Shown here piece by piece: positions 37,088 to 45,555 of a DNA stretch of 64,000 nucleotides. The stretch is from Mycolicibacterium gadium. Lineage in GTDB: Bacteria > Actinomycetota > Actinomycetes > Mycobacteriales > Mycobacteriaceae. Position numbers and translations under genes: made by a program. The stretch lies in assembly GCF_010728925.1 (NCBI RefSeq), contig NZ_AP022608.1:1674001-1738000 (forward strand). The letters are read 5' to 3'. The notes beneath the pieces were generated by a model, which was not told the origin of the DNA, made no database searches, and saw only the letters and a list, made by a program, of their open reading frames with translations. Numbering within the stretch: the first letter of the stretch is position 1; each line of letters starts with the position of its first letter.

Positions 37088-38479
37088 ATGTTAGCGACTC
37101 CGGTTCAGGTGGCGATGGCCGCGCTGCGGTCCGCGCACGAGTCGCTGGCAGCCTGCGATCTGGAGTTATTGACCCACCGTGAACTGCTCGATGTGCTGGA
37201 CGGGTTGGAGGAGTTGTCGTGTCAGCTGCCCGCGCAGTGGCATCGGGGGTTGGCGCGGTTGCAGGCCGAGACCACCCCCAAGGAGCTGGGCGCCAAAAAC
37301 TGGAAAGACGTTCTGACGATCCGGTGGCGCATCTCAGCGACGGAGGCCAACCGGCGCTTGACCGAAGCGGCCGACCTGGGGCCACGGCGGGCGTTGACCG
37401 GCGAACCGCTCGCGCCGGTGCTGGCGGTGACCGCGGCCGCCCAAGGCGCTGGGTTGATCAACGCCGAGCATGTGGACAAGATCCGCGACGCGATGGGACG
37501 AATTCCCGGCTGGGTCGACGCGGCCACCCGTGAGCAGCTCGAAACCGACCTGGTGCGCATCGCAGCAGGGGTAGGGCCCACCGAGTTGAAGAAGGCCGCC
37601 GACATCGCCCTGTTTCTGCTCGATCAGGACGGCCCCGAACCTGATGACACCGAACGGCAGCGCAAGCGCGGGGTGGTCGCCGGCCCGCAGGGCCGCGACG
37701 GGATGGTCTCCATCAAGGGCGACCTCACCCCTGAAGCGTGGGCGGTCTTGGAACCGATCTTCGCCAAATGGGCGGCACCAGGAATGTGTAACCCCGACGA
37801 CGACAACCCGTGCGTGAGCGGTACCCCCTCACAGGAACATATCGACACCGATCAGCGCAGCCTGGCCCAACGCCAGCACGACGCGTTGGTCGCGATCGGG
37901 CGCAACGCCTTGGAATCGGGCGAACTCGGCCAGCACAACGGGTTGCCGACCTCGATCATCATCCGCACTACCCTGCAAGACCTCGAATCCCGCGCCGGGG
38001 TGGGTGTCACCGGCGGCGGCACCCTGTTGCCGATCCACGACGTGATCCGCATGGCCGCCCACGCCCACCACTGGCTGGCCGTCTTCGACAAGGCCACCGG
38101 ACAAGCGTTGGACCTGTTCCGGGCCCGCCGCACCGCGTCCCCGGCCCAGCGGATCATGCTCATCGCCCGCGACGGCGGCTGCACCAAACCCTGCTGCACG
38201 GTGGGCGCCTACGGCAGCCAAGCCCATCACGCCCTGCGCGACTGGGCCGATGACGGCAACACCAACATCAACGAACTCGCCCTGGCCTGCGGACCCGACA
38301 ACCGCCTGGTCCACAAAACCAACGGCTGGACCACCACCATCAACGAGCGCGGTGACGTCGAATGGCACCCACCACCCGGACTCGACACCGGCCAAACCCG
38401 CACCAACTACCACCACCGCCCCGAACTCCTACTCCGACCACCAGACGAACCGAGCGGAAACAGCGAACGCGGGCCATAG
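37088..38479 (+). CDS. 13E12-repeat family protein (DUF222 plus HNH nuclease domain)
   Basis: This 463-residue protein has an N-terminal helical DUF222 domain (LATPVQVAMAALRSAHESLAACDLELLTHRELLDVLDGLEEL onwards, to about 300) and a C-terminal HNH motif: CTKPCCTVGAYGSQAHHALRDWADDGNTNINELALACGPDNRLVH, with cysteines that could bind zinc. Such genes occur in many copies in mycobacteria and sometimes carry integrated elements. ATG 37088 is used because an upstream ATG (37073) lies in the SOS box. LexA control is predicted. It follows the iron operon by 75 bp but is unlikely to belong to it. Confidence 0.9.
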   Translation: MLATPVQVAMAALRSAHESLAACDLELLTHRELLDVLDGLEELSCQLPAQWHRGLARLQAETTPKELGAKNWKDVLTIRWRISATEANRRLTEAADLGPRRALTGEPLAPVLAVTAAAQGAGLINAEHVDKIRDAMGRIPGWVDAATREQLETDLVRIAAGVGPTELKKAADIALFLLDQDGPEPDDTERQRKRGVVAGPQGRDGMVSIKGDLTPEAWAVLEPIFAKWAAPGMCNPDDDNPCVSGTPSQEHIDTDQRSLAQRQHDALVAIGRNALESGELGQHNGLPTSIIIRTTLQDLESRAGVGVTGGGTLLPIHDVIRMAAHAHHWLAVFDKATGQALDLFRARRTASPAQRIMLIARDGGCTKPCCTVGAYGSQAHHALRDWADDGNTNINELALACGPDNRLVHKTNGWTTTINERGDVEWHPPPGLDTGQTRTNYHHRPELLLRPPDEPSGNSERGP

Positions 38480-38482
38480 GGG

Positions 38483-39286
38483 TCAATCTCGTTCGGCGAT
38501 GAGACCTTCCTGTGCCAGCGTCGCCGCGATGACCCCATCGGCGCGGATCAGGCTGCCGGTCACGACGCCGCGTCCCCGCGCGGCGGCTGGCGAGCGTGTC
38601 TCCAACAGGTTCCACTCGTCGGCGCGCACCGGTCGGTGAAACCAGATCGACGAGTCGGTGGTACCGCTGCGATGCGTACGGGCCTTCATCGAATGTCCGT
38701 GCACCTGCAGTGCCGGATCGATCATGTACACGTCAGTGACGAACACCCCGACCAAGGTATGCACCGCTGGGTCGTCGGGCAGCGCCGCCGTTGTGCGCCA
38801 CCAGAATCGGCGCACGAAATCTTCACCAGTGCCCTCGTCCGAGATCCTGATGTCGAGTTCATCCAACGGCATCGACGGTGCTGGCCCCGCTGGACCGCTC
38901 TGTGCGAGAGAGCCGGGGTCGTGCGGCATCGACGACCGTGTGCCGTGTTCAGGACCGGGCAACTCGACGGCGAAAGACACCGTGGCCGTCGTCAGCAACC
39001 GACCGTTCTGTCGGGCATCGACACGACGCGCCGCTGCGGTCCGCCCGTCGAAAACCCTTGTCACGGTGTAGTCGACGGGATCGCCGGCTTCGCCGCCGCG
39101 CAGGAATTGCAAATGCATGTTGGTCGGCGACCGGTCCGTGTCGACGGTCCGCCAGGCCGCGGCGAGGCTCTGTGCCATGAACTGGCCGCCGTAGGACCGC
39201 TTTCCCTCCGGACCGCTGGCCGGGCCGACCCAGGTGTCGTCGCTGTCGCCCTGCTTCAGATCGAACAACCCCAGCAGCACGCTCAC
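38483..39286 (-). CDS. Acyl-CoA thioesterase II (TesB family)
   Basis: This 267-residue double-hotdog thioesterase begins VSVLLGLFDLKQ and has RSYGGQFMAQSLAAAWRTV, MHLQFLRGGEAGDPVDYTVTRVFDGRTAAARRVDARQNGRLL and, near the C-terminus, SMKARTHRSGTTDSSIWFHRPVRADEWNLLE and GRGVVTGSLIRADGVIAATLAQEGLI, a standard TesB pattern. It hydrolyses acyl-CoA to free acid and CoA. GTG 39286 overlaps the CoA-transferase stop by GTGA, so the two are coupled. Convergent with the 13E12 gene, 3 bp apart. Confidence 0.93.
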   Translation of the reverse strand: MSVLLGLFDLKQGDSDDTWVGPASGPEGKRSYGGQFMAQSLAAAWRTVDTDRSPTNMHLQFLRGGEAGDPVDYTVTRVFDGRTAAARRVDARQNGRLLTTATVSFAVELPGPEHGTRSSMPHDPGSLAQSGPAGPAPSMPLDELDIRISDEGTGEDFVRRFWWRTTAALPDDPAVHTLVGVFVTDVYMIDPALQVHGHSMKARTHRSGTTDSSIWFHRPVRADEWNLLETRSPAAARGRGVVTGSLIRADGVIAATLAQEGLIAERD

Positions 39287-40482
39287 TCCACCGTCCCCGC
39301 ATCCGTCAGGCGCGTGATGTCGTCCGCGTTCATTCCCAACCACTCCCCGAGCACCGCCGCGGTGTCGTCACCGAGCGCCGGAGCGGCGGCCGCGGCCGGG
39401 TAGACACCGCCGATCGCCATCGGCAACCCCGGCGCCAGGTATTCGCCGACGCGAGGCTGGTCGAGCGGGGTGAACATCGGATTCGCGGTCACCCGCTCGC
39501 CGCGCGCCGCTTCGTCAAATGTTTGGTACCGGTCCCACAACACGGACGTCGCCGACAGGGTGTCGGCGACCTCCTGCGTGCTGTGCTGAGAAAACCATTC
39601 GTTGAAGAGCCCGAACAGCGCGCCGCGGTGTTCGTACCGCTGTCCCTCGTCGCTGAAGTCCGCTCCCAGTGATTCTGCCAGCGCGGCAACGGCTTTCGTC
39701 GTCCCGGTCAGCTCGGTCAGATCCCGGAAGTGCCTGCCGGTCAGGGCGACGATCATGAACGACGCGCCGTCGGCGCTCGTGAAGTCCTGACCGTACTGGC
39801 CGTACACCGAATTCCCGATCCGCTGGCGCGCGGTGCCGTTGATCATGACTTCGGTGAAAAACCCCAGGTTGCCCGCCGTCGCCAGCGCGACGTTCTCCAG
39901 CGGAATGCTGATCCGCTGACCCTGACCGGTCGCGTCGCGGTGACGCAGCGCGGTGACGACGGCCAGTGCGGTGTAAATCCCGCAGGTGACGTCCCACGCC
40001 GGCAGGACGTGGTTGACCGGAGTGGCGAGGTCGGCGGGGCCGGTCACCATCGGGAATCCGATCGCGGCATTGACGGTGTAATCGACGCCCGTGCCACCGT
40101 CGGCGCGCCCTGACACCTCGACATGGATCAGGTCAGGCCGCAGCCCCGTCAGGGTCTCATAGGAATGCCACTGCCGCCCAGCGACATTGGTGATCAGCAC
40201 GCCGCTGTCCGCAATCAGCCGTTGCACCAGCTCCTGCCCGTCGGCCGAACGCATATCGGCGGCCACCGAACGCTTGCCCTTGTTGAGCCCCGCCCAGTAG
40301 ATGCTCTCGCCGTCGTCGGTGAGCGGCCAGCGCCGGTAGTCCGCCGCTCCCCCGATCGGATCGACGCGGATCACCTCGGCGCCCAGTTGGGCCAGCGTCA
40401 TCCCGGCCAACGGCACCGCGACGAAGCTGGAGATCTCGACAATGCGCACGCCGGCCAGCGGCCGAATGGGGTCCGAACTCAC
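39283..40482 (-). CDS. CaiB/BaiF-type family III CoA transferase
   Basis: This 399-residue protein begins RPLAGVRIVEISSFVAVPLAGMTLAQLGAEVIRVDPIGG and has the catalytic-Asp region GGTGVDYTVNAAIGFPMVTGP, VNHVLPAWDVTCGIYTALAVVTALRHRDATGQGQRI and the C-terminal NPMFTPLDQPRVGEYLAPGLPMAIGG, giving two mixed-topology domains. The catalytic aspartate is probably that in VDYTVN. It would load CoA onto a carboxylic acid. It is coupled to the TesB gene by GTGA and follows the fused E1 gene by 32 bp. Confidence 0.93.
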   Translation of the reverse strand: MSSDPIRPLAGVRIVEISSFVAVPLAGMTLAQLGAEVIRVDPIGGAADYRRWPLTDDGESIYWAGLNKGKRSVAADMRSADGQELVQRLIADSGVLITNVAGRQWHSYETLTGLRPDLIHVEVSGRADGGTGVDYTVNAAIGFPMVTGPADLATPVNHVLPAWDVTCGIYTALAVVTALRHRDATGQGQRISIPLENVALATAGNLGFFTEVMINGTARQRIGNSVYGQYGQDFTSADGASFMIVALTGRHFRDLTELTGTTKAVAALAESLGADFSDEGQRYEHRGALFGLFNEWFSQHSTQEVADTLSATSVLWDRYQTFDEAARGERVTANPMFTPLDQPRVGEYLAPGLPMAIGGVYPAAAAAPALGDDTAAVLGEWLGMNADDITRLTDAGTVE

Positions 40483-40514
40483 TCGGTCAAGCTATCAAGC
40501 ATCCAAACACAGCC

Positions 40515-42692
40515 TCAGGAGCGCGCGAGTTTGATCGCGGCTGCCTCGATGGTGTCCTCCGACAGCAGGACGTGCAGCGCCGCGTCGCCGAGCGGGATGA
40601 AACTGTCGTTGCTGGCGACGCGATCGAGCCGGCCCGCGAAACCGTGCTTCACCAACGTGGCCAGCACGCCCTCGCCGACCCCTCCGGTCTCGCGGGTTTC
40701 GTCCACGATCAAGACTCGCCCGGTGGCGTCGGCCTCGCGCAACATGTCATCCACAGGCAGCGGCGCCAACCATCTCAGGTCGACGACGCGAGCGTCGATA
40801 CCGACCGACGCGAGCCTACGCGCAACCCGCAGGCTCATTCGCAGTCCGTTGCCGAAGGTGAGCATCGTCAGATCCCTACCCTCGCCGTACGTCCGTGCCC
40901 GACCGACTGCCACGCCGGACTCCGGGTAGCGCGCGAGCCAGCCGTCGTCATTGTCCTCGTGGAGATCTCGCGTGTGGTACAGCGCGATGGGCTCGAGGAA
41001 CAGGCACACAGCGCCTGCTTGGGCCGCCGCCGCAGCACATGTGTGCAACATCGCCGCGGCGTCATCCGGACGCGCGGGCGACGCGATGACGACACCCGGG
41101 ATATCACGCATCGCGGCGATCGAGTTGTCGTTGTGAAAGTGCCCGCCGAAACCCTTCTGGTAGCCGTAGGCAGCGATCCGCACGACCATCGGATTGCGGT
41201 ACTGGCGGTTCGAGAAGAACTGCAAAGTCGCCGCCTCGCCGCGAATTTGATCGGCAGCGTTGTGAAAGTATGCGAGGTACTGGATTTCGGGAATCGGCAG
41301 CAGGCCCGAGACGCCGGCCCCGAGCGCGAGACCAAGGATGGCCTGCTCGTCGAGCAGCGTGTCGAATACGCGGGCCGAACTGGTCGCGGCCTGCAGTCCG
41401 CGTGTGACGCCGTACACCCCACCCTTCCGGGCGACGTCCTCGCCGAAGATCATCGCCTCCGGGTAGCGGTCCAGAATGTCGTGCAGCGCACGGTTGATCG
41501 CCGTCGCCACCGTTATCGGCGCATCCGTCTCGCCGGATTTCACCGAGGCGACCAGCGATGCGGGGACGGCGTCGCGGATGGCCTCGCTCGCGGTGTGCAA
41601 CGGCTCCATCACCGCCTGCGCACTGTCGAGCTGCGCAAGCTCGCTGATCTGGTCGGCGAGTTCGATGACGTTGGCACGCTTGGCTTCGTAACGGTCGAGC
41701 GCCTCCGCAGGTGTCAGCACGCCGGAAGCGATCAACAGTTTCGCGATGCACAGCACCGGATCCCGGGCATACTCCGAGGCGATCTCATCGGGACGCCGAT
41801 ATGCCGGCTCGTAATCCGAGCCGGCGTGACCCATCAACCGCACCGTGCGCAGGTGCAGGAATGCCGGTCGCCGCCGGGTCCGTACCCAGTCTGCGGCCGC
41901 GGTCGCCGCATCGAAGGTCGCCGCGAGATCCGAGCCGTCCGCGGCGAAGTACGCCAAGTCGTCACGCCCGCCGTACGACCGCTCGATCCAGCCGCGCGGC
42001 GTCTGCACGCTGATGCCGATTCCGTTGTCCTCGCAGACGAACAGCAACGGCATCGGCACACCTTGATACGCGGAGTGCAGTGCCGTGTTGATCGCCCCGA
42101 CCGCGGTCGAGTGGTTCACCGACGCGTCGCCGAAGCTGCACACCGCAACCGCGTCGTCGGGCCACGCGCACGACACTCCCAGCTTCTTGGCCCGCGCGAT
42201 CGAGAACGCCACGCCCACCGCCCGCGGTAGGTGCGATGCAATGGTCGACGTCTGCGGAATGATGTGCAGGTCGTAGCGGCCGAACACCTTGTGCCGCCCA
42301 CCCGCGATCGGCTCATCGGTGGCCGCGACACATCCGAGCAGCACATCGCGCAGCGCCTCACGGCCCTCGACCAGAGCGGCGCGAGCCAGATAGAAAGCGC
42401 CGGACCGATAGTGCAGCAGTGCAGGATCGGTTGGCCGAAGCGCGGCCGCCACCGCGCAGTTGCTCTCATGGCCGGATGAACCGATGGTGTAGTAACCCTT
42501 GCCCCGCGACCTCAAATAGCGCGCGGCCAAGTCAAGATGGCGGCTGCCCAACGCGACGTCGAACAGCGTCAAACAGACGCGCGCCGACAGCGCCGAATCG
42601 GCCCGGACGGGTTCGTCATCCGCGAGTCGCCGCTCGGTCGAGGCCATCGCCGAGATCGTCGCGGTGAAGTAGTCATCGATGGGTTCTGCCAC
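40515..42692 (-). CDS. Fused alpha-beta E1 component of a branched-chain 2-oxoacid dehydrogenase-type complex
   Basis: In this 725-residue protein the usual alpha and beta E1 chains form one polypeptide. The alpha part (about 1-370) has SSGHESNCAVAAAL, the thiamine-diphosphate segment GDASVNHSTAVGAINTALHSAYQGVPMPLLFVCEDN, and LMGHAGSDYEP. The beta part (about 390-725) has ITVATAINRALHDILDRYPEAMIFGEDVARKGGVYGVTRGL and the C-terminal transketolase domain LTFGNGLRMSLRVARRLASVGIDARVVDLRWLAPLP. It decarboxylates a 2-oxo acid onto a lipoyl carrier. No E2 or E3 gene lies in the window, so it must use partners elsewhere. Confidence 0.92.
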   Translation of the reverse strand: MAEPIDDYFTATISAMASTERRLADDEPVRADSALSARVCLTLFDVALGSRHLDLAARYLRSRGKGYYTIGSSGHESNCAVAAALRPTDPALLHYRSGAFYLARAALVEGREALRDVLLGCVAATDEPIAGGRHKVFGRYDLHIIPQTSTIASHLPRAVGVAFSIARAKKLGVSCAWPDDAVAVCSFGDASVNHSTAVGAINTALHSAYQGVPMPLLFVCEDNGIGISVQTPRGWIERSYGGRDDLAYFAADGSDLAATFDAATAAADWVRTRRRPAFLHLRTVRLMGHAGSDYEPAYRRPDEIASEYARDPVLCIAKLLIASGVLTPAEALDRYEAKRANVIELADQISELAQLDSAQAVMEPLHTASEAIRDAVPASLVASVKSGETDAPITVATAINRALHDILDRYPEAMIFGEDVARKGGVYGVTRGLQAATSSARVFDTLLDEQAILGLALGAGVSGLLPIPEIQYLAYFHNAADQIRGEAATLQFFSNRQYRNPMVVRIAAYGYQKGFGGHFHNDNSIAAMRDIPGVVIASPARPDDAAAMLHTCAAAAAQAGAVCLFLEPIALYHTRDLHEDNDDGWLARYPESGVAVGRARTYGEGRDLTMLTFGNGLRMSLRVARRLASVGIDARVVDLRWLAPLPVDDMLREADATGRVLIVDETRETGGVGEGVLATLVKHGFAGRLDRVASNDSFIPLGDAALHVLLSEDTIEAAAIKLARS

Positions 42693-42704
42693 GAAGCTCC
42701 TGCG

Positions 42705-43622
42705 CTAGGGACTCAATGTCGTGCGAGCCAATGCCTTTCGAACGAACTGAACGATCTTCGCCGCGTCGGTTCGGTCGTGGTCCTGATCCGGATCGTAGAT
42801 CGCCAAACTGGCGCCCACGCAGTGCGCCCGCGACCCGAAGAGCGAAACGACCAGATCGGTGAGCTGATCCCAGGTGAGGCCGCCGGGTTCGTCCGCGACA
42901 TCGGGTAAACCCTGCGCGGGAAAGTCGACGGGATCGAGCACGTCCAGATCGATGTGCAGCCACCATCTGTCGACGTGGGCGGCGAGTTCGGTCATCGCGG
43001 CACGTCCCACACCCGCCGGATCATCAGCCACCTCCGCGAGCGGGGCAAGCCACACGCCGCTGTCCGCGAGGGTGCCGACATTGAATCGCCGCCTCCACGC
43101 ATCGTCACGGGGGCCGAGCACGATCAGGTGTTCGGGCCGCAGTGCCGGCAGTCGATCGCCCAGATCGCCGGCGAGCAGCCGTCCGGTCAAACCGAGCAAC
43201 AGGCCGATCTCGGCATTGGCCGCCTCCCCGTCCTCCGATACGTCGAGCGGCATGGTGTCCTCGTGCCCGTCGACGAATACCAGTCCGACTTCGCCGACAT
43301 GATCACGCAGACCGGTCACGATGCCGAACAGTGATGAACAATCGCCGCCGTAGACGACAGGGAAACGACCGGCCGCGACCGCCTCACCGACACGGATGTT
43401 CAGCGCGTCGGTCATGGCGAGCAGCGCGGTTTCGTTGATCAATCCGGTCGACGCACCGCGTCCTCGATCCGGCTCGGGCAACTCAAGATCATGGGTCGTG
43501 ACGTGGTGATGGTCGAAGGCATCGGCCAGCCCGGCGTTGCGCAGCACCTCGGCGGCCCTCGCCTGGTTCCCGGGACGGCCATAGCCATCGAAGGGCACCC
43601 CGATCAATTCGATGTCGGCCAT
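42705..43622 (-). CDS. Arginase/agmatinase-family (ureohydrolase fold) protein with an altered metal site
   Basis: This 305-residue protein has the manganese-site segments VVYGGDCSSLFG, VFVDGHEDT and HIDLDVLDP. Classical arginases have GGDHS; here Cys replaces that first His ligand, while the Asp-x-His-x-Asp and Asp-x-Asp sets are kept. A guanidino- or amidino-hydrolase activity is likely but the substrate is open. ATG 43622 gives the MADIELIGVPFDG start usual for the family; a GTG at 43631 is also in frame. It precedes the fused E1 gene (12-bp gap), so the two are co-transcribed. Confidence 0.85.
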   Translation of the reverse strand: MADIELIGVPFDGYGRPGNQARAAEVLRNAGLADAFDHHHVTTHDLELPEPDRGRGASTGLINETALLAMTDALNIRVGEAVAAGRFPVVYGGDCSSLFGIVTGLRDHVGEVGLVFVDGHEDTMPLDVSEDGEAANAEIGLLLGLTGRLLAGDLGDRLPALRPEHLIVLGPRDDAWRRRFNVGTLADSGVWLAPLAEVADDPAGVGRAAMTELAAHVDRWWLHIDLDVLDPVDFPAQGLPDVADEPGGLTWDQLTDLVVSLFGSRAHCVGASLAIYDPDQDHDRTDAAKIVQFVRKALARTTLSP

Positions 43623-43627
43623 CGCTG

Positions 43628-43720
43628 TCACCCCTCGGTGATCAGCGCGCTGTCATCGCGACCGCTCAGCAGCAGGCCGCCGTCACCGTCGATGATCACA
43701 CCCCGAAGATACGGTGAGTT
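43628..43720 (-). pseudogene. Possible remnant of a short-chain dehydrogenase 3' end
   Basis: The minus strand between the HAD and arginase genes reads SPYLRGVIIDGDGGLLLSGR and then eight more residues before a stop. It looks like the end of an SDR gene (the G-x-x-I/V-x-x-D-GG closing strand) but has a stop codon (TAG at 43721-43723) directly before it and no start. It may be debris of a deleted gene or a chance match. Confidence 0.35.
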
Positions 43721-43729
43721 CTACGGAGA

Positions 43730-44503
43730 TCACACCAGTTCGATGGCCTCGGCGATGGACGGCAAGATGCGGCTCGGGCGAAACGGATACCGCTCGATGT
43801 CCTCGACCGAGGTCGAGCCCGTCAGCACCAGGATGGTCTCCAGCCCGGCCTCGATTCCTGCCACGACGTCGGTATCCATCCGGTCGCCGACCATCACGGT
43901 GTTCTCCGAGTGCGCCTCAATCCGGTTGAGGGCGCTGCGGAACATCATCGGGTTGGGCTTGCCGACGAAGTACGGTTCACGGCCGGTGGCCTTGGTGATC
44001 ATCGCCGCCACCGAACCCGTGGCAGGAAGCGGACCCTCGGCCGACGGCCCGGTCACGTCAGGATTCGTCGCGATGAAGCGGGCGCCGCCGAGAATCAGTC
44101 GGACGGCCTTGGTGATCGCCTCGAACGAATACGTCCGGGTCTCGCCCAGCACGACGAAGTCGGGGTCCACGTCGGTGAGTGTGTAGCCCACGGCGTGCAG
44201 CGCCGTGGTCAGACCGGCCTCGCCGATGGTGTACGCCGATCCGCCGGGCAGCTGGTCGGCCAGAAACGTCGCGGTGGCCAGCGCCGACGTCCATATGGAC
44301 GTCTCGGGGACGGTCAGGCCCGAGCGCAGGAGCCGGGCGGACAGATCCCGTGGCGTGAAGATCGAGTTGTTGGTCAGGACCAGGAACGGGCGCTGCTTGT
44401 CGACCAACCGCTGGAGAAACTCGGCGGCGCCCGGCAGCGCGTGTTCCTCGCGAACGAGCACGCCGTCCATGTCGGTGAGCCAGCACTGCGGTTCTGAGCG
44501 CAC
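43730..44503 (-). CDS. HAD-superfamily IIA (NagD-like) phosphatase
   Basis: This 257-residue hydrolase has motif I WLTDMDGVLVREE (nucleophile Asp in DMDG), the cap-inserted FLVLTNNSIFTPRDLSARL (motif II Thr/Asn), and motifs III-IV FVGKPNPMMF with MVGDRMDTDVVAGIEAGLETILVLTGS. The family cleaves phosphate from small metabolites such as nucleotides or sugar phosphates. The exact substrate is not evident. It stands alone upstream of the arginase gene on the same strand. Confidence 0.92.
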   Translation of the reverse strand: MRSEPQCWLTDMDGVLVREEHALPGAAEFLQRLVDKQRPFLVLTNNSIFTPRDLSARLLRSGLTVPETSIWTSALATATFLADQLPGGSAYTIGEAGLTTALHAVGYTLTDVDPDFVVLGETRTYSFEAITKAVRLILGGARFIATNPDVTGPSAEGPLPATGSVAAMITKATGREPYFVGKPNPMMFRSALNRIEAHSENTVMVGDRMDTDVVAGIEAGLETILVLTGSTSVEDIERYPFRPSRILPSIAEAIELV

Positions 44504-44547
44504 GGGTCCAGTGTGTCAGGCCGCGCGCCGTCCGTTGGGATTCCGGA

Positions 44548-44892
44548 CTAGCCCATCGGCATGTCGGGCATCGGCGCGTTGCACCGATCCCGGAAGTCGG
44601 CCGCGGCCTGCCTGACGGCTCGCAACTCGTTGCTCACCTGAGGGTTGGCATCGAAGTACGCCTGGATGTCGGCCGTCATCTGATCGCGGGGCTTGCCCTT
44701 GAGGCTTGTGAAGAAGGCGTTCACCTCCGGGTGCGTGAACAGGTAGGACGACGTCCCCGCGGATACGCCCGCCATCACACCCGCAAGGTCGGCGGCGGTG
44801 CAGTTCGGCGGATCGGCGGCGGCCGTTGCCACGCTGCCGAAAACCATTGCACCGGCGATCATGCCGGCGCCTAAAACGCTGCGAGAGAACAT
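44548..44892 (-). CDS. Second secreted haemophore-like protein
   Basis: This 114-residue exported protein has a signal peptide ending ATAAADPP, then NCTAADLAGVMAGVSAGTSSYLFTHPEVNAFFTSLKGKPRDQMTADIQAYFDANPQVSNELRAVRQAAADFRDRC. The two-Cys helical pattern resembles the protein at 30321-30710 and the haemophore family. The segment MTADIQAYFDANP and the short Met/Pro tail PMPDMPMG are distinctive. ATG 44892 has AAGGAG at normal spacing. No IdeR-type box was found upstream, so haem or iron involvement is only inferred. Confidence 0.75.
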   Translation of the reverse strand: MFSRSVLGAGMIAGAMVFGSVATAAADPPNCTAADLAGVMAGVSAGTSSYLFTHPEVNAFFTSLKGKPRDQMTADIQAYFDANPQVSNELRAVRQAAADFRDRCNAPMPDMPMG

Positions 44893-44939
44893 ATGAAGCT
44901 CCTTACTCGAATGGACAATCGGATCTTGGTGCTGCTCGG

Positions 44940-45254
44940 TCACCGTGGGCCTATGCCTGGGCGCCCGCCACCACCACCGCCTCCGGGACCTCCGGGGCGG
45001 TTCGGACGGCCGGGATCCCAGATGATGTCGACGCCCCAGTCATCGCTGCAATACCAGGGGTCGGCGCAGTAGCCCGGATAAGCCGGACCCGCTTGGGGGG
45101 CAGTCGGGCCCCCGCCGCGCACCGTGCCCTGAGCGCACACGGTGGCGGAGCCCGCATTTGTGCAATCTGCCAAAACCTCGGGTGCGCCGGCGAGGGTGAC
45201 GGGGATTGACGCCAAAGCCAACCCCAGAACCAGATATCGGTGAAACAGATTCAC
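44940..45254 (-). CDS. Small secreted Gly/Pro-rich protein
   Basis: This 104-residue protein has a signal peptide (NLFHRYLVLGLALASIPVTLAGAPEVLA) and a short mature part with four cysteines (DCTNAGSATVCAQGT, GYCADPWYCSDDWG) and a Gly/Pro/Arg tail containing a run of glycines. No known domain. GTG 45254 is preceded by GGAAAGGGGGA, a good ribosome site. It is on the same strand and 47 bp upstream of the haemophore-like gene, so they may share a transcript. Confidence 0.75.
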   Translation of the reverse strand: MNLFHRYLVLGLALASIPVTLAGAPEVLADCTNAGSATVCAQGTVRGGGPTAPQAGPAYPGYCADPWYCSDDWGVDIIWDPGRPNRPGGPGGGGGGGRPGIGPR

Positions 45255-45555
45255 GGCTCCCCCTTTCCACGAGTGAAAGGATCCGTATGCCCGCAGACTA
45301 CGGTCACGAGCACGTCTCACCACGAGATTTGCAAAAATTGACCCAACCGCAATGGCCAATCCAGAAGTCGGGCTTCGCTGGTTTCCGCCGCCATACGACA
45401 AAGCCCCTGGGCCCAGCTAACTTTGAGCACGCCAGTACCATTCGAGACACCCCGCGGCTAGTACCTGAACCGGTTGCCTGGTACTGCGAAAAGCGCTGTG
45501 GACCAAGCCCTGAGTGCTAGTGTCCGCCTATCCGGGTCAAGGCTTGGGGGCCGAA
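45255..45555. other. Intergenic control region, 301 bp
   Basis: This non-coding stretch separates the secreted-protein gene (minus) from the DyP cassette (plus) and must hold both promoters. It contains an inverted repeat AGTACC-N14-GGTACT at 45460-45485, about 70 bp before the first cassette gene, which could be an operator. No other feature was recognised; base composition is lower in GC than the flanking genes. Confidence 0.5.

Noticed and set aside
40572..42230. 552-codon plus-strand frame opposite the fused E1 gene
   Set aside because: Antisense shadow caused by GC bias; low-complexity Arg/His-rich product, no ribosome site, and the E1 frame has clear family motifs.
45206..45520. 104-codon plus-strand frame in the 45.2-45.5 kb gap
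   Set aside because: It overlaps the signal-peptide region of the secreted protein gene in antisense, has no ribosome site and no similarity; the gap is better seen as a control region.
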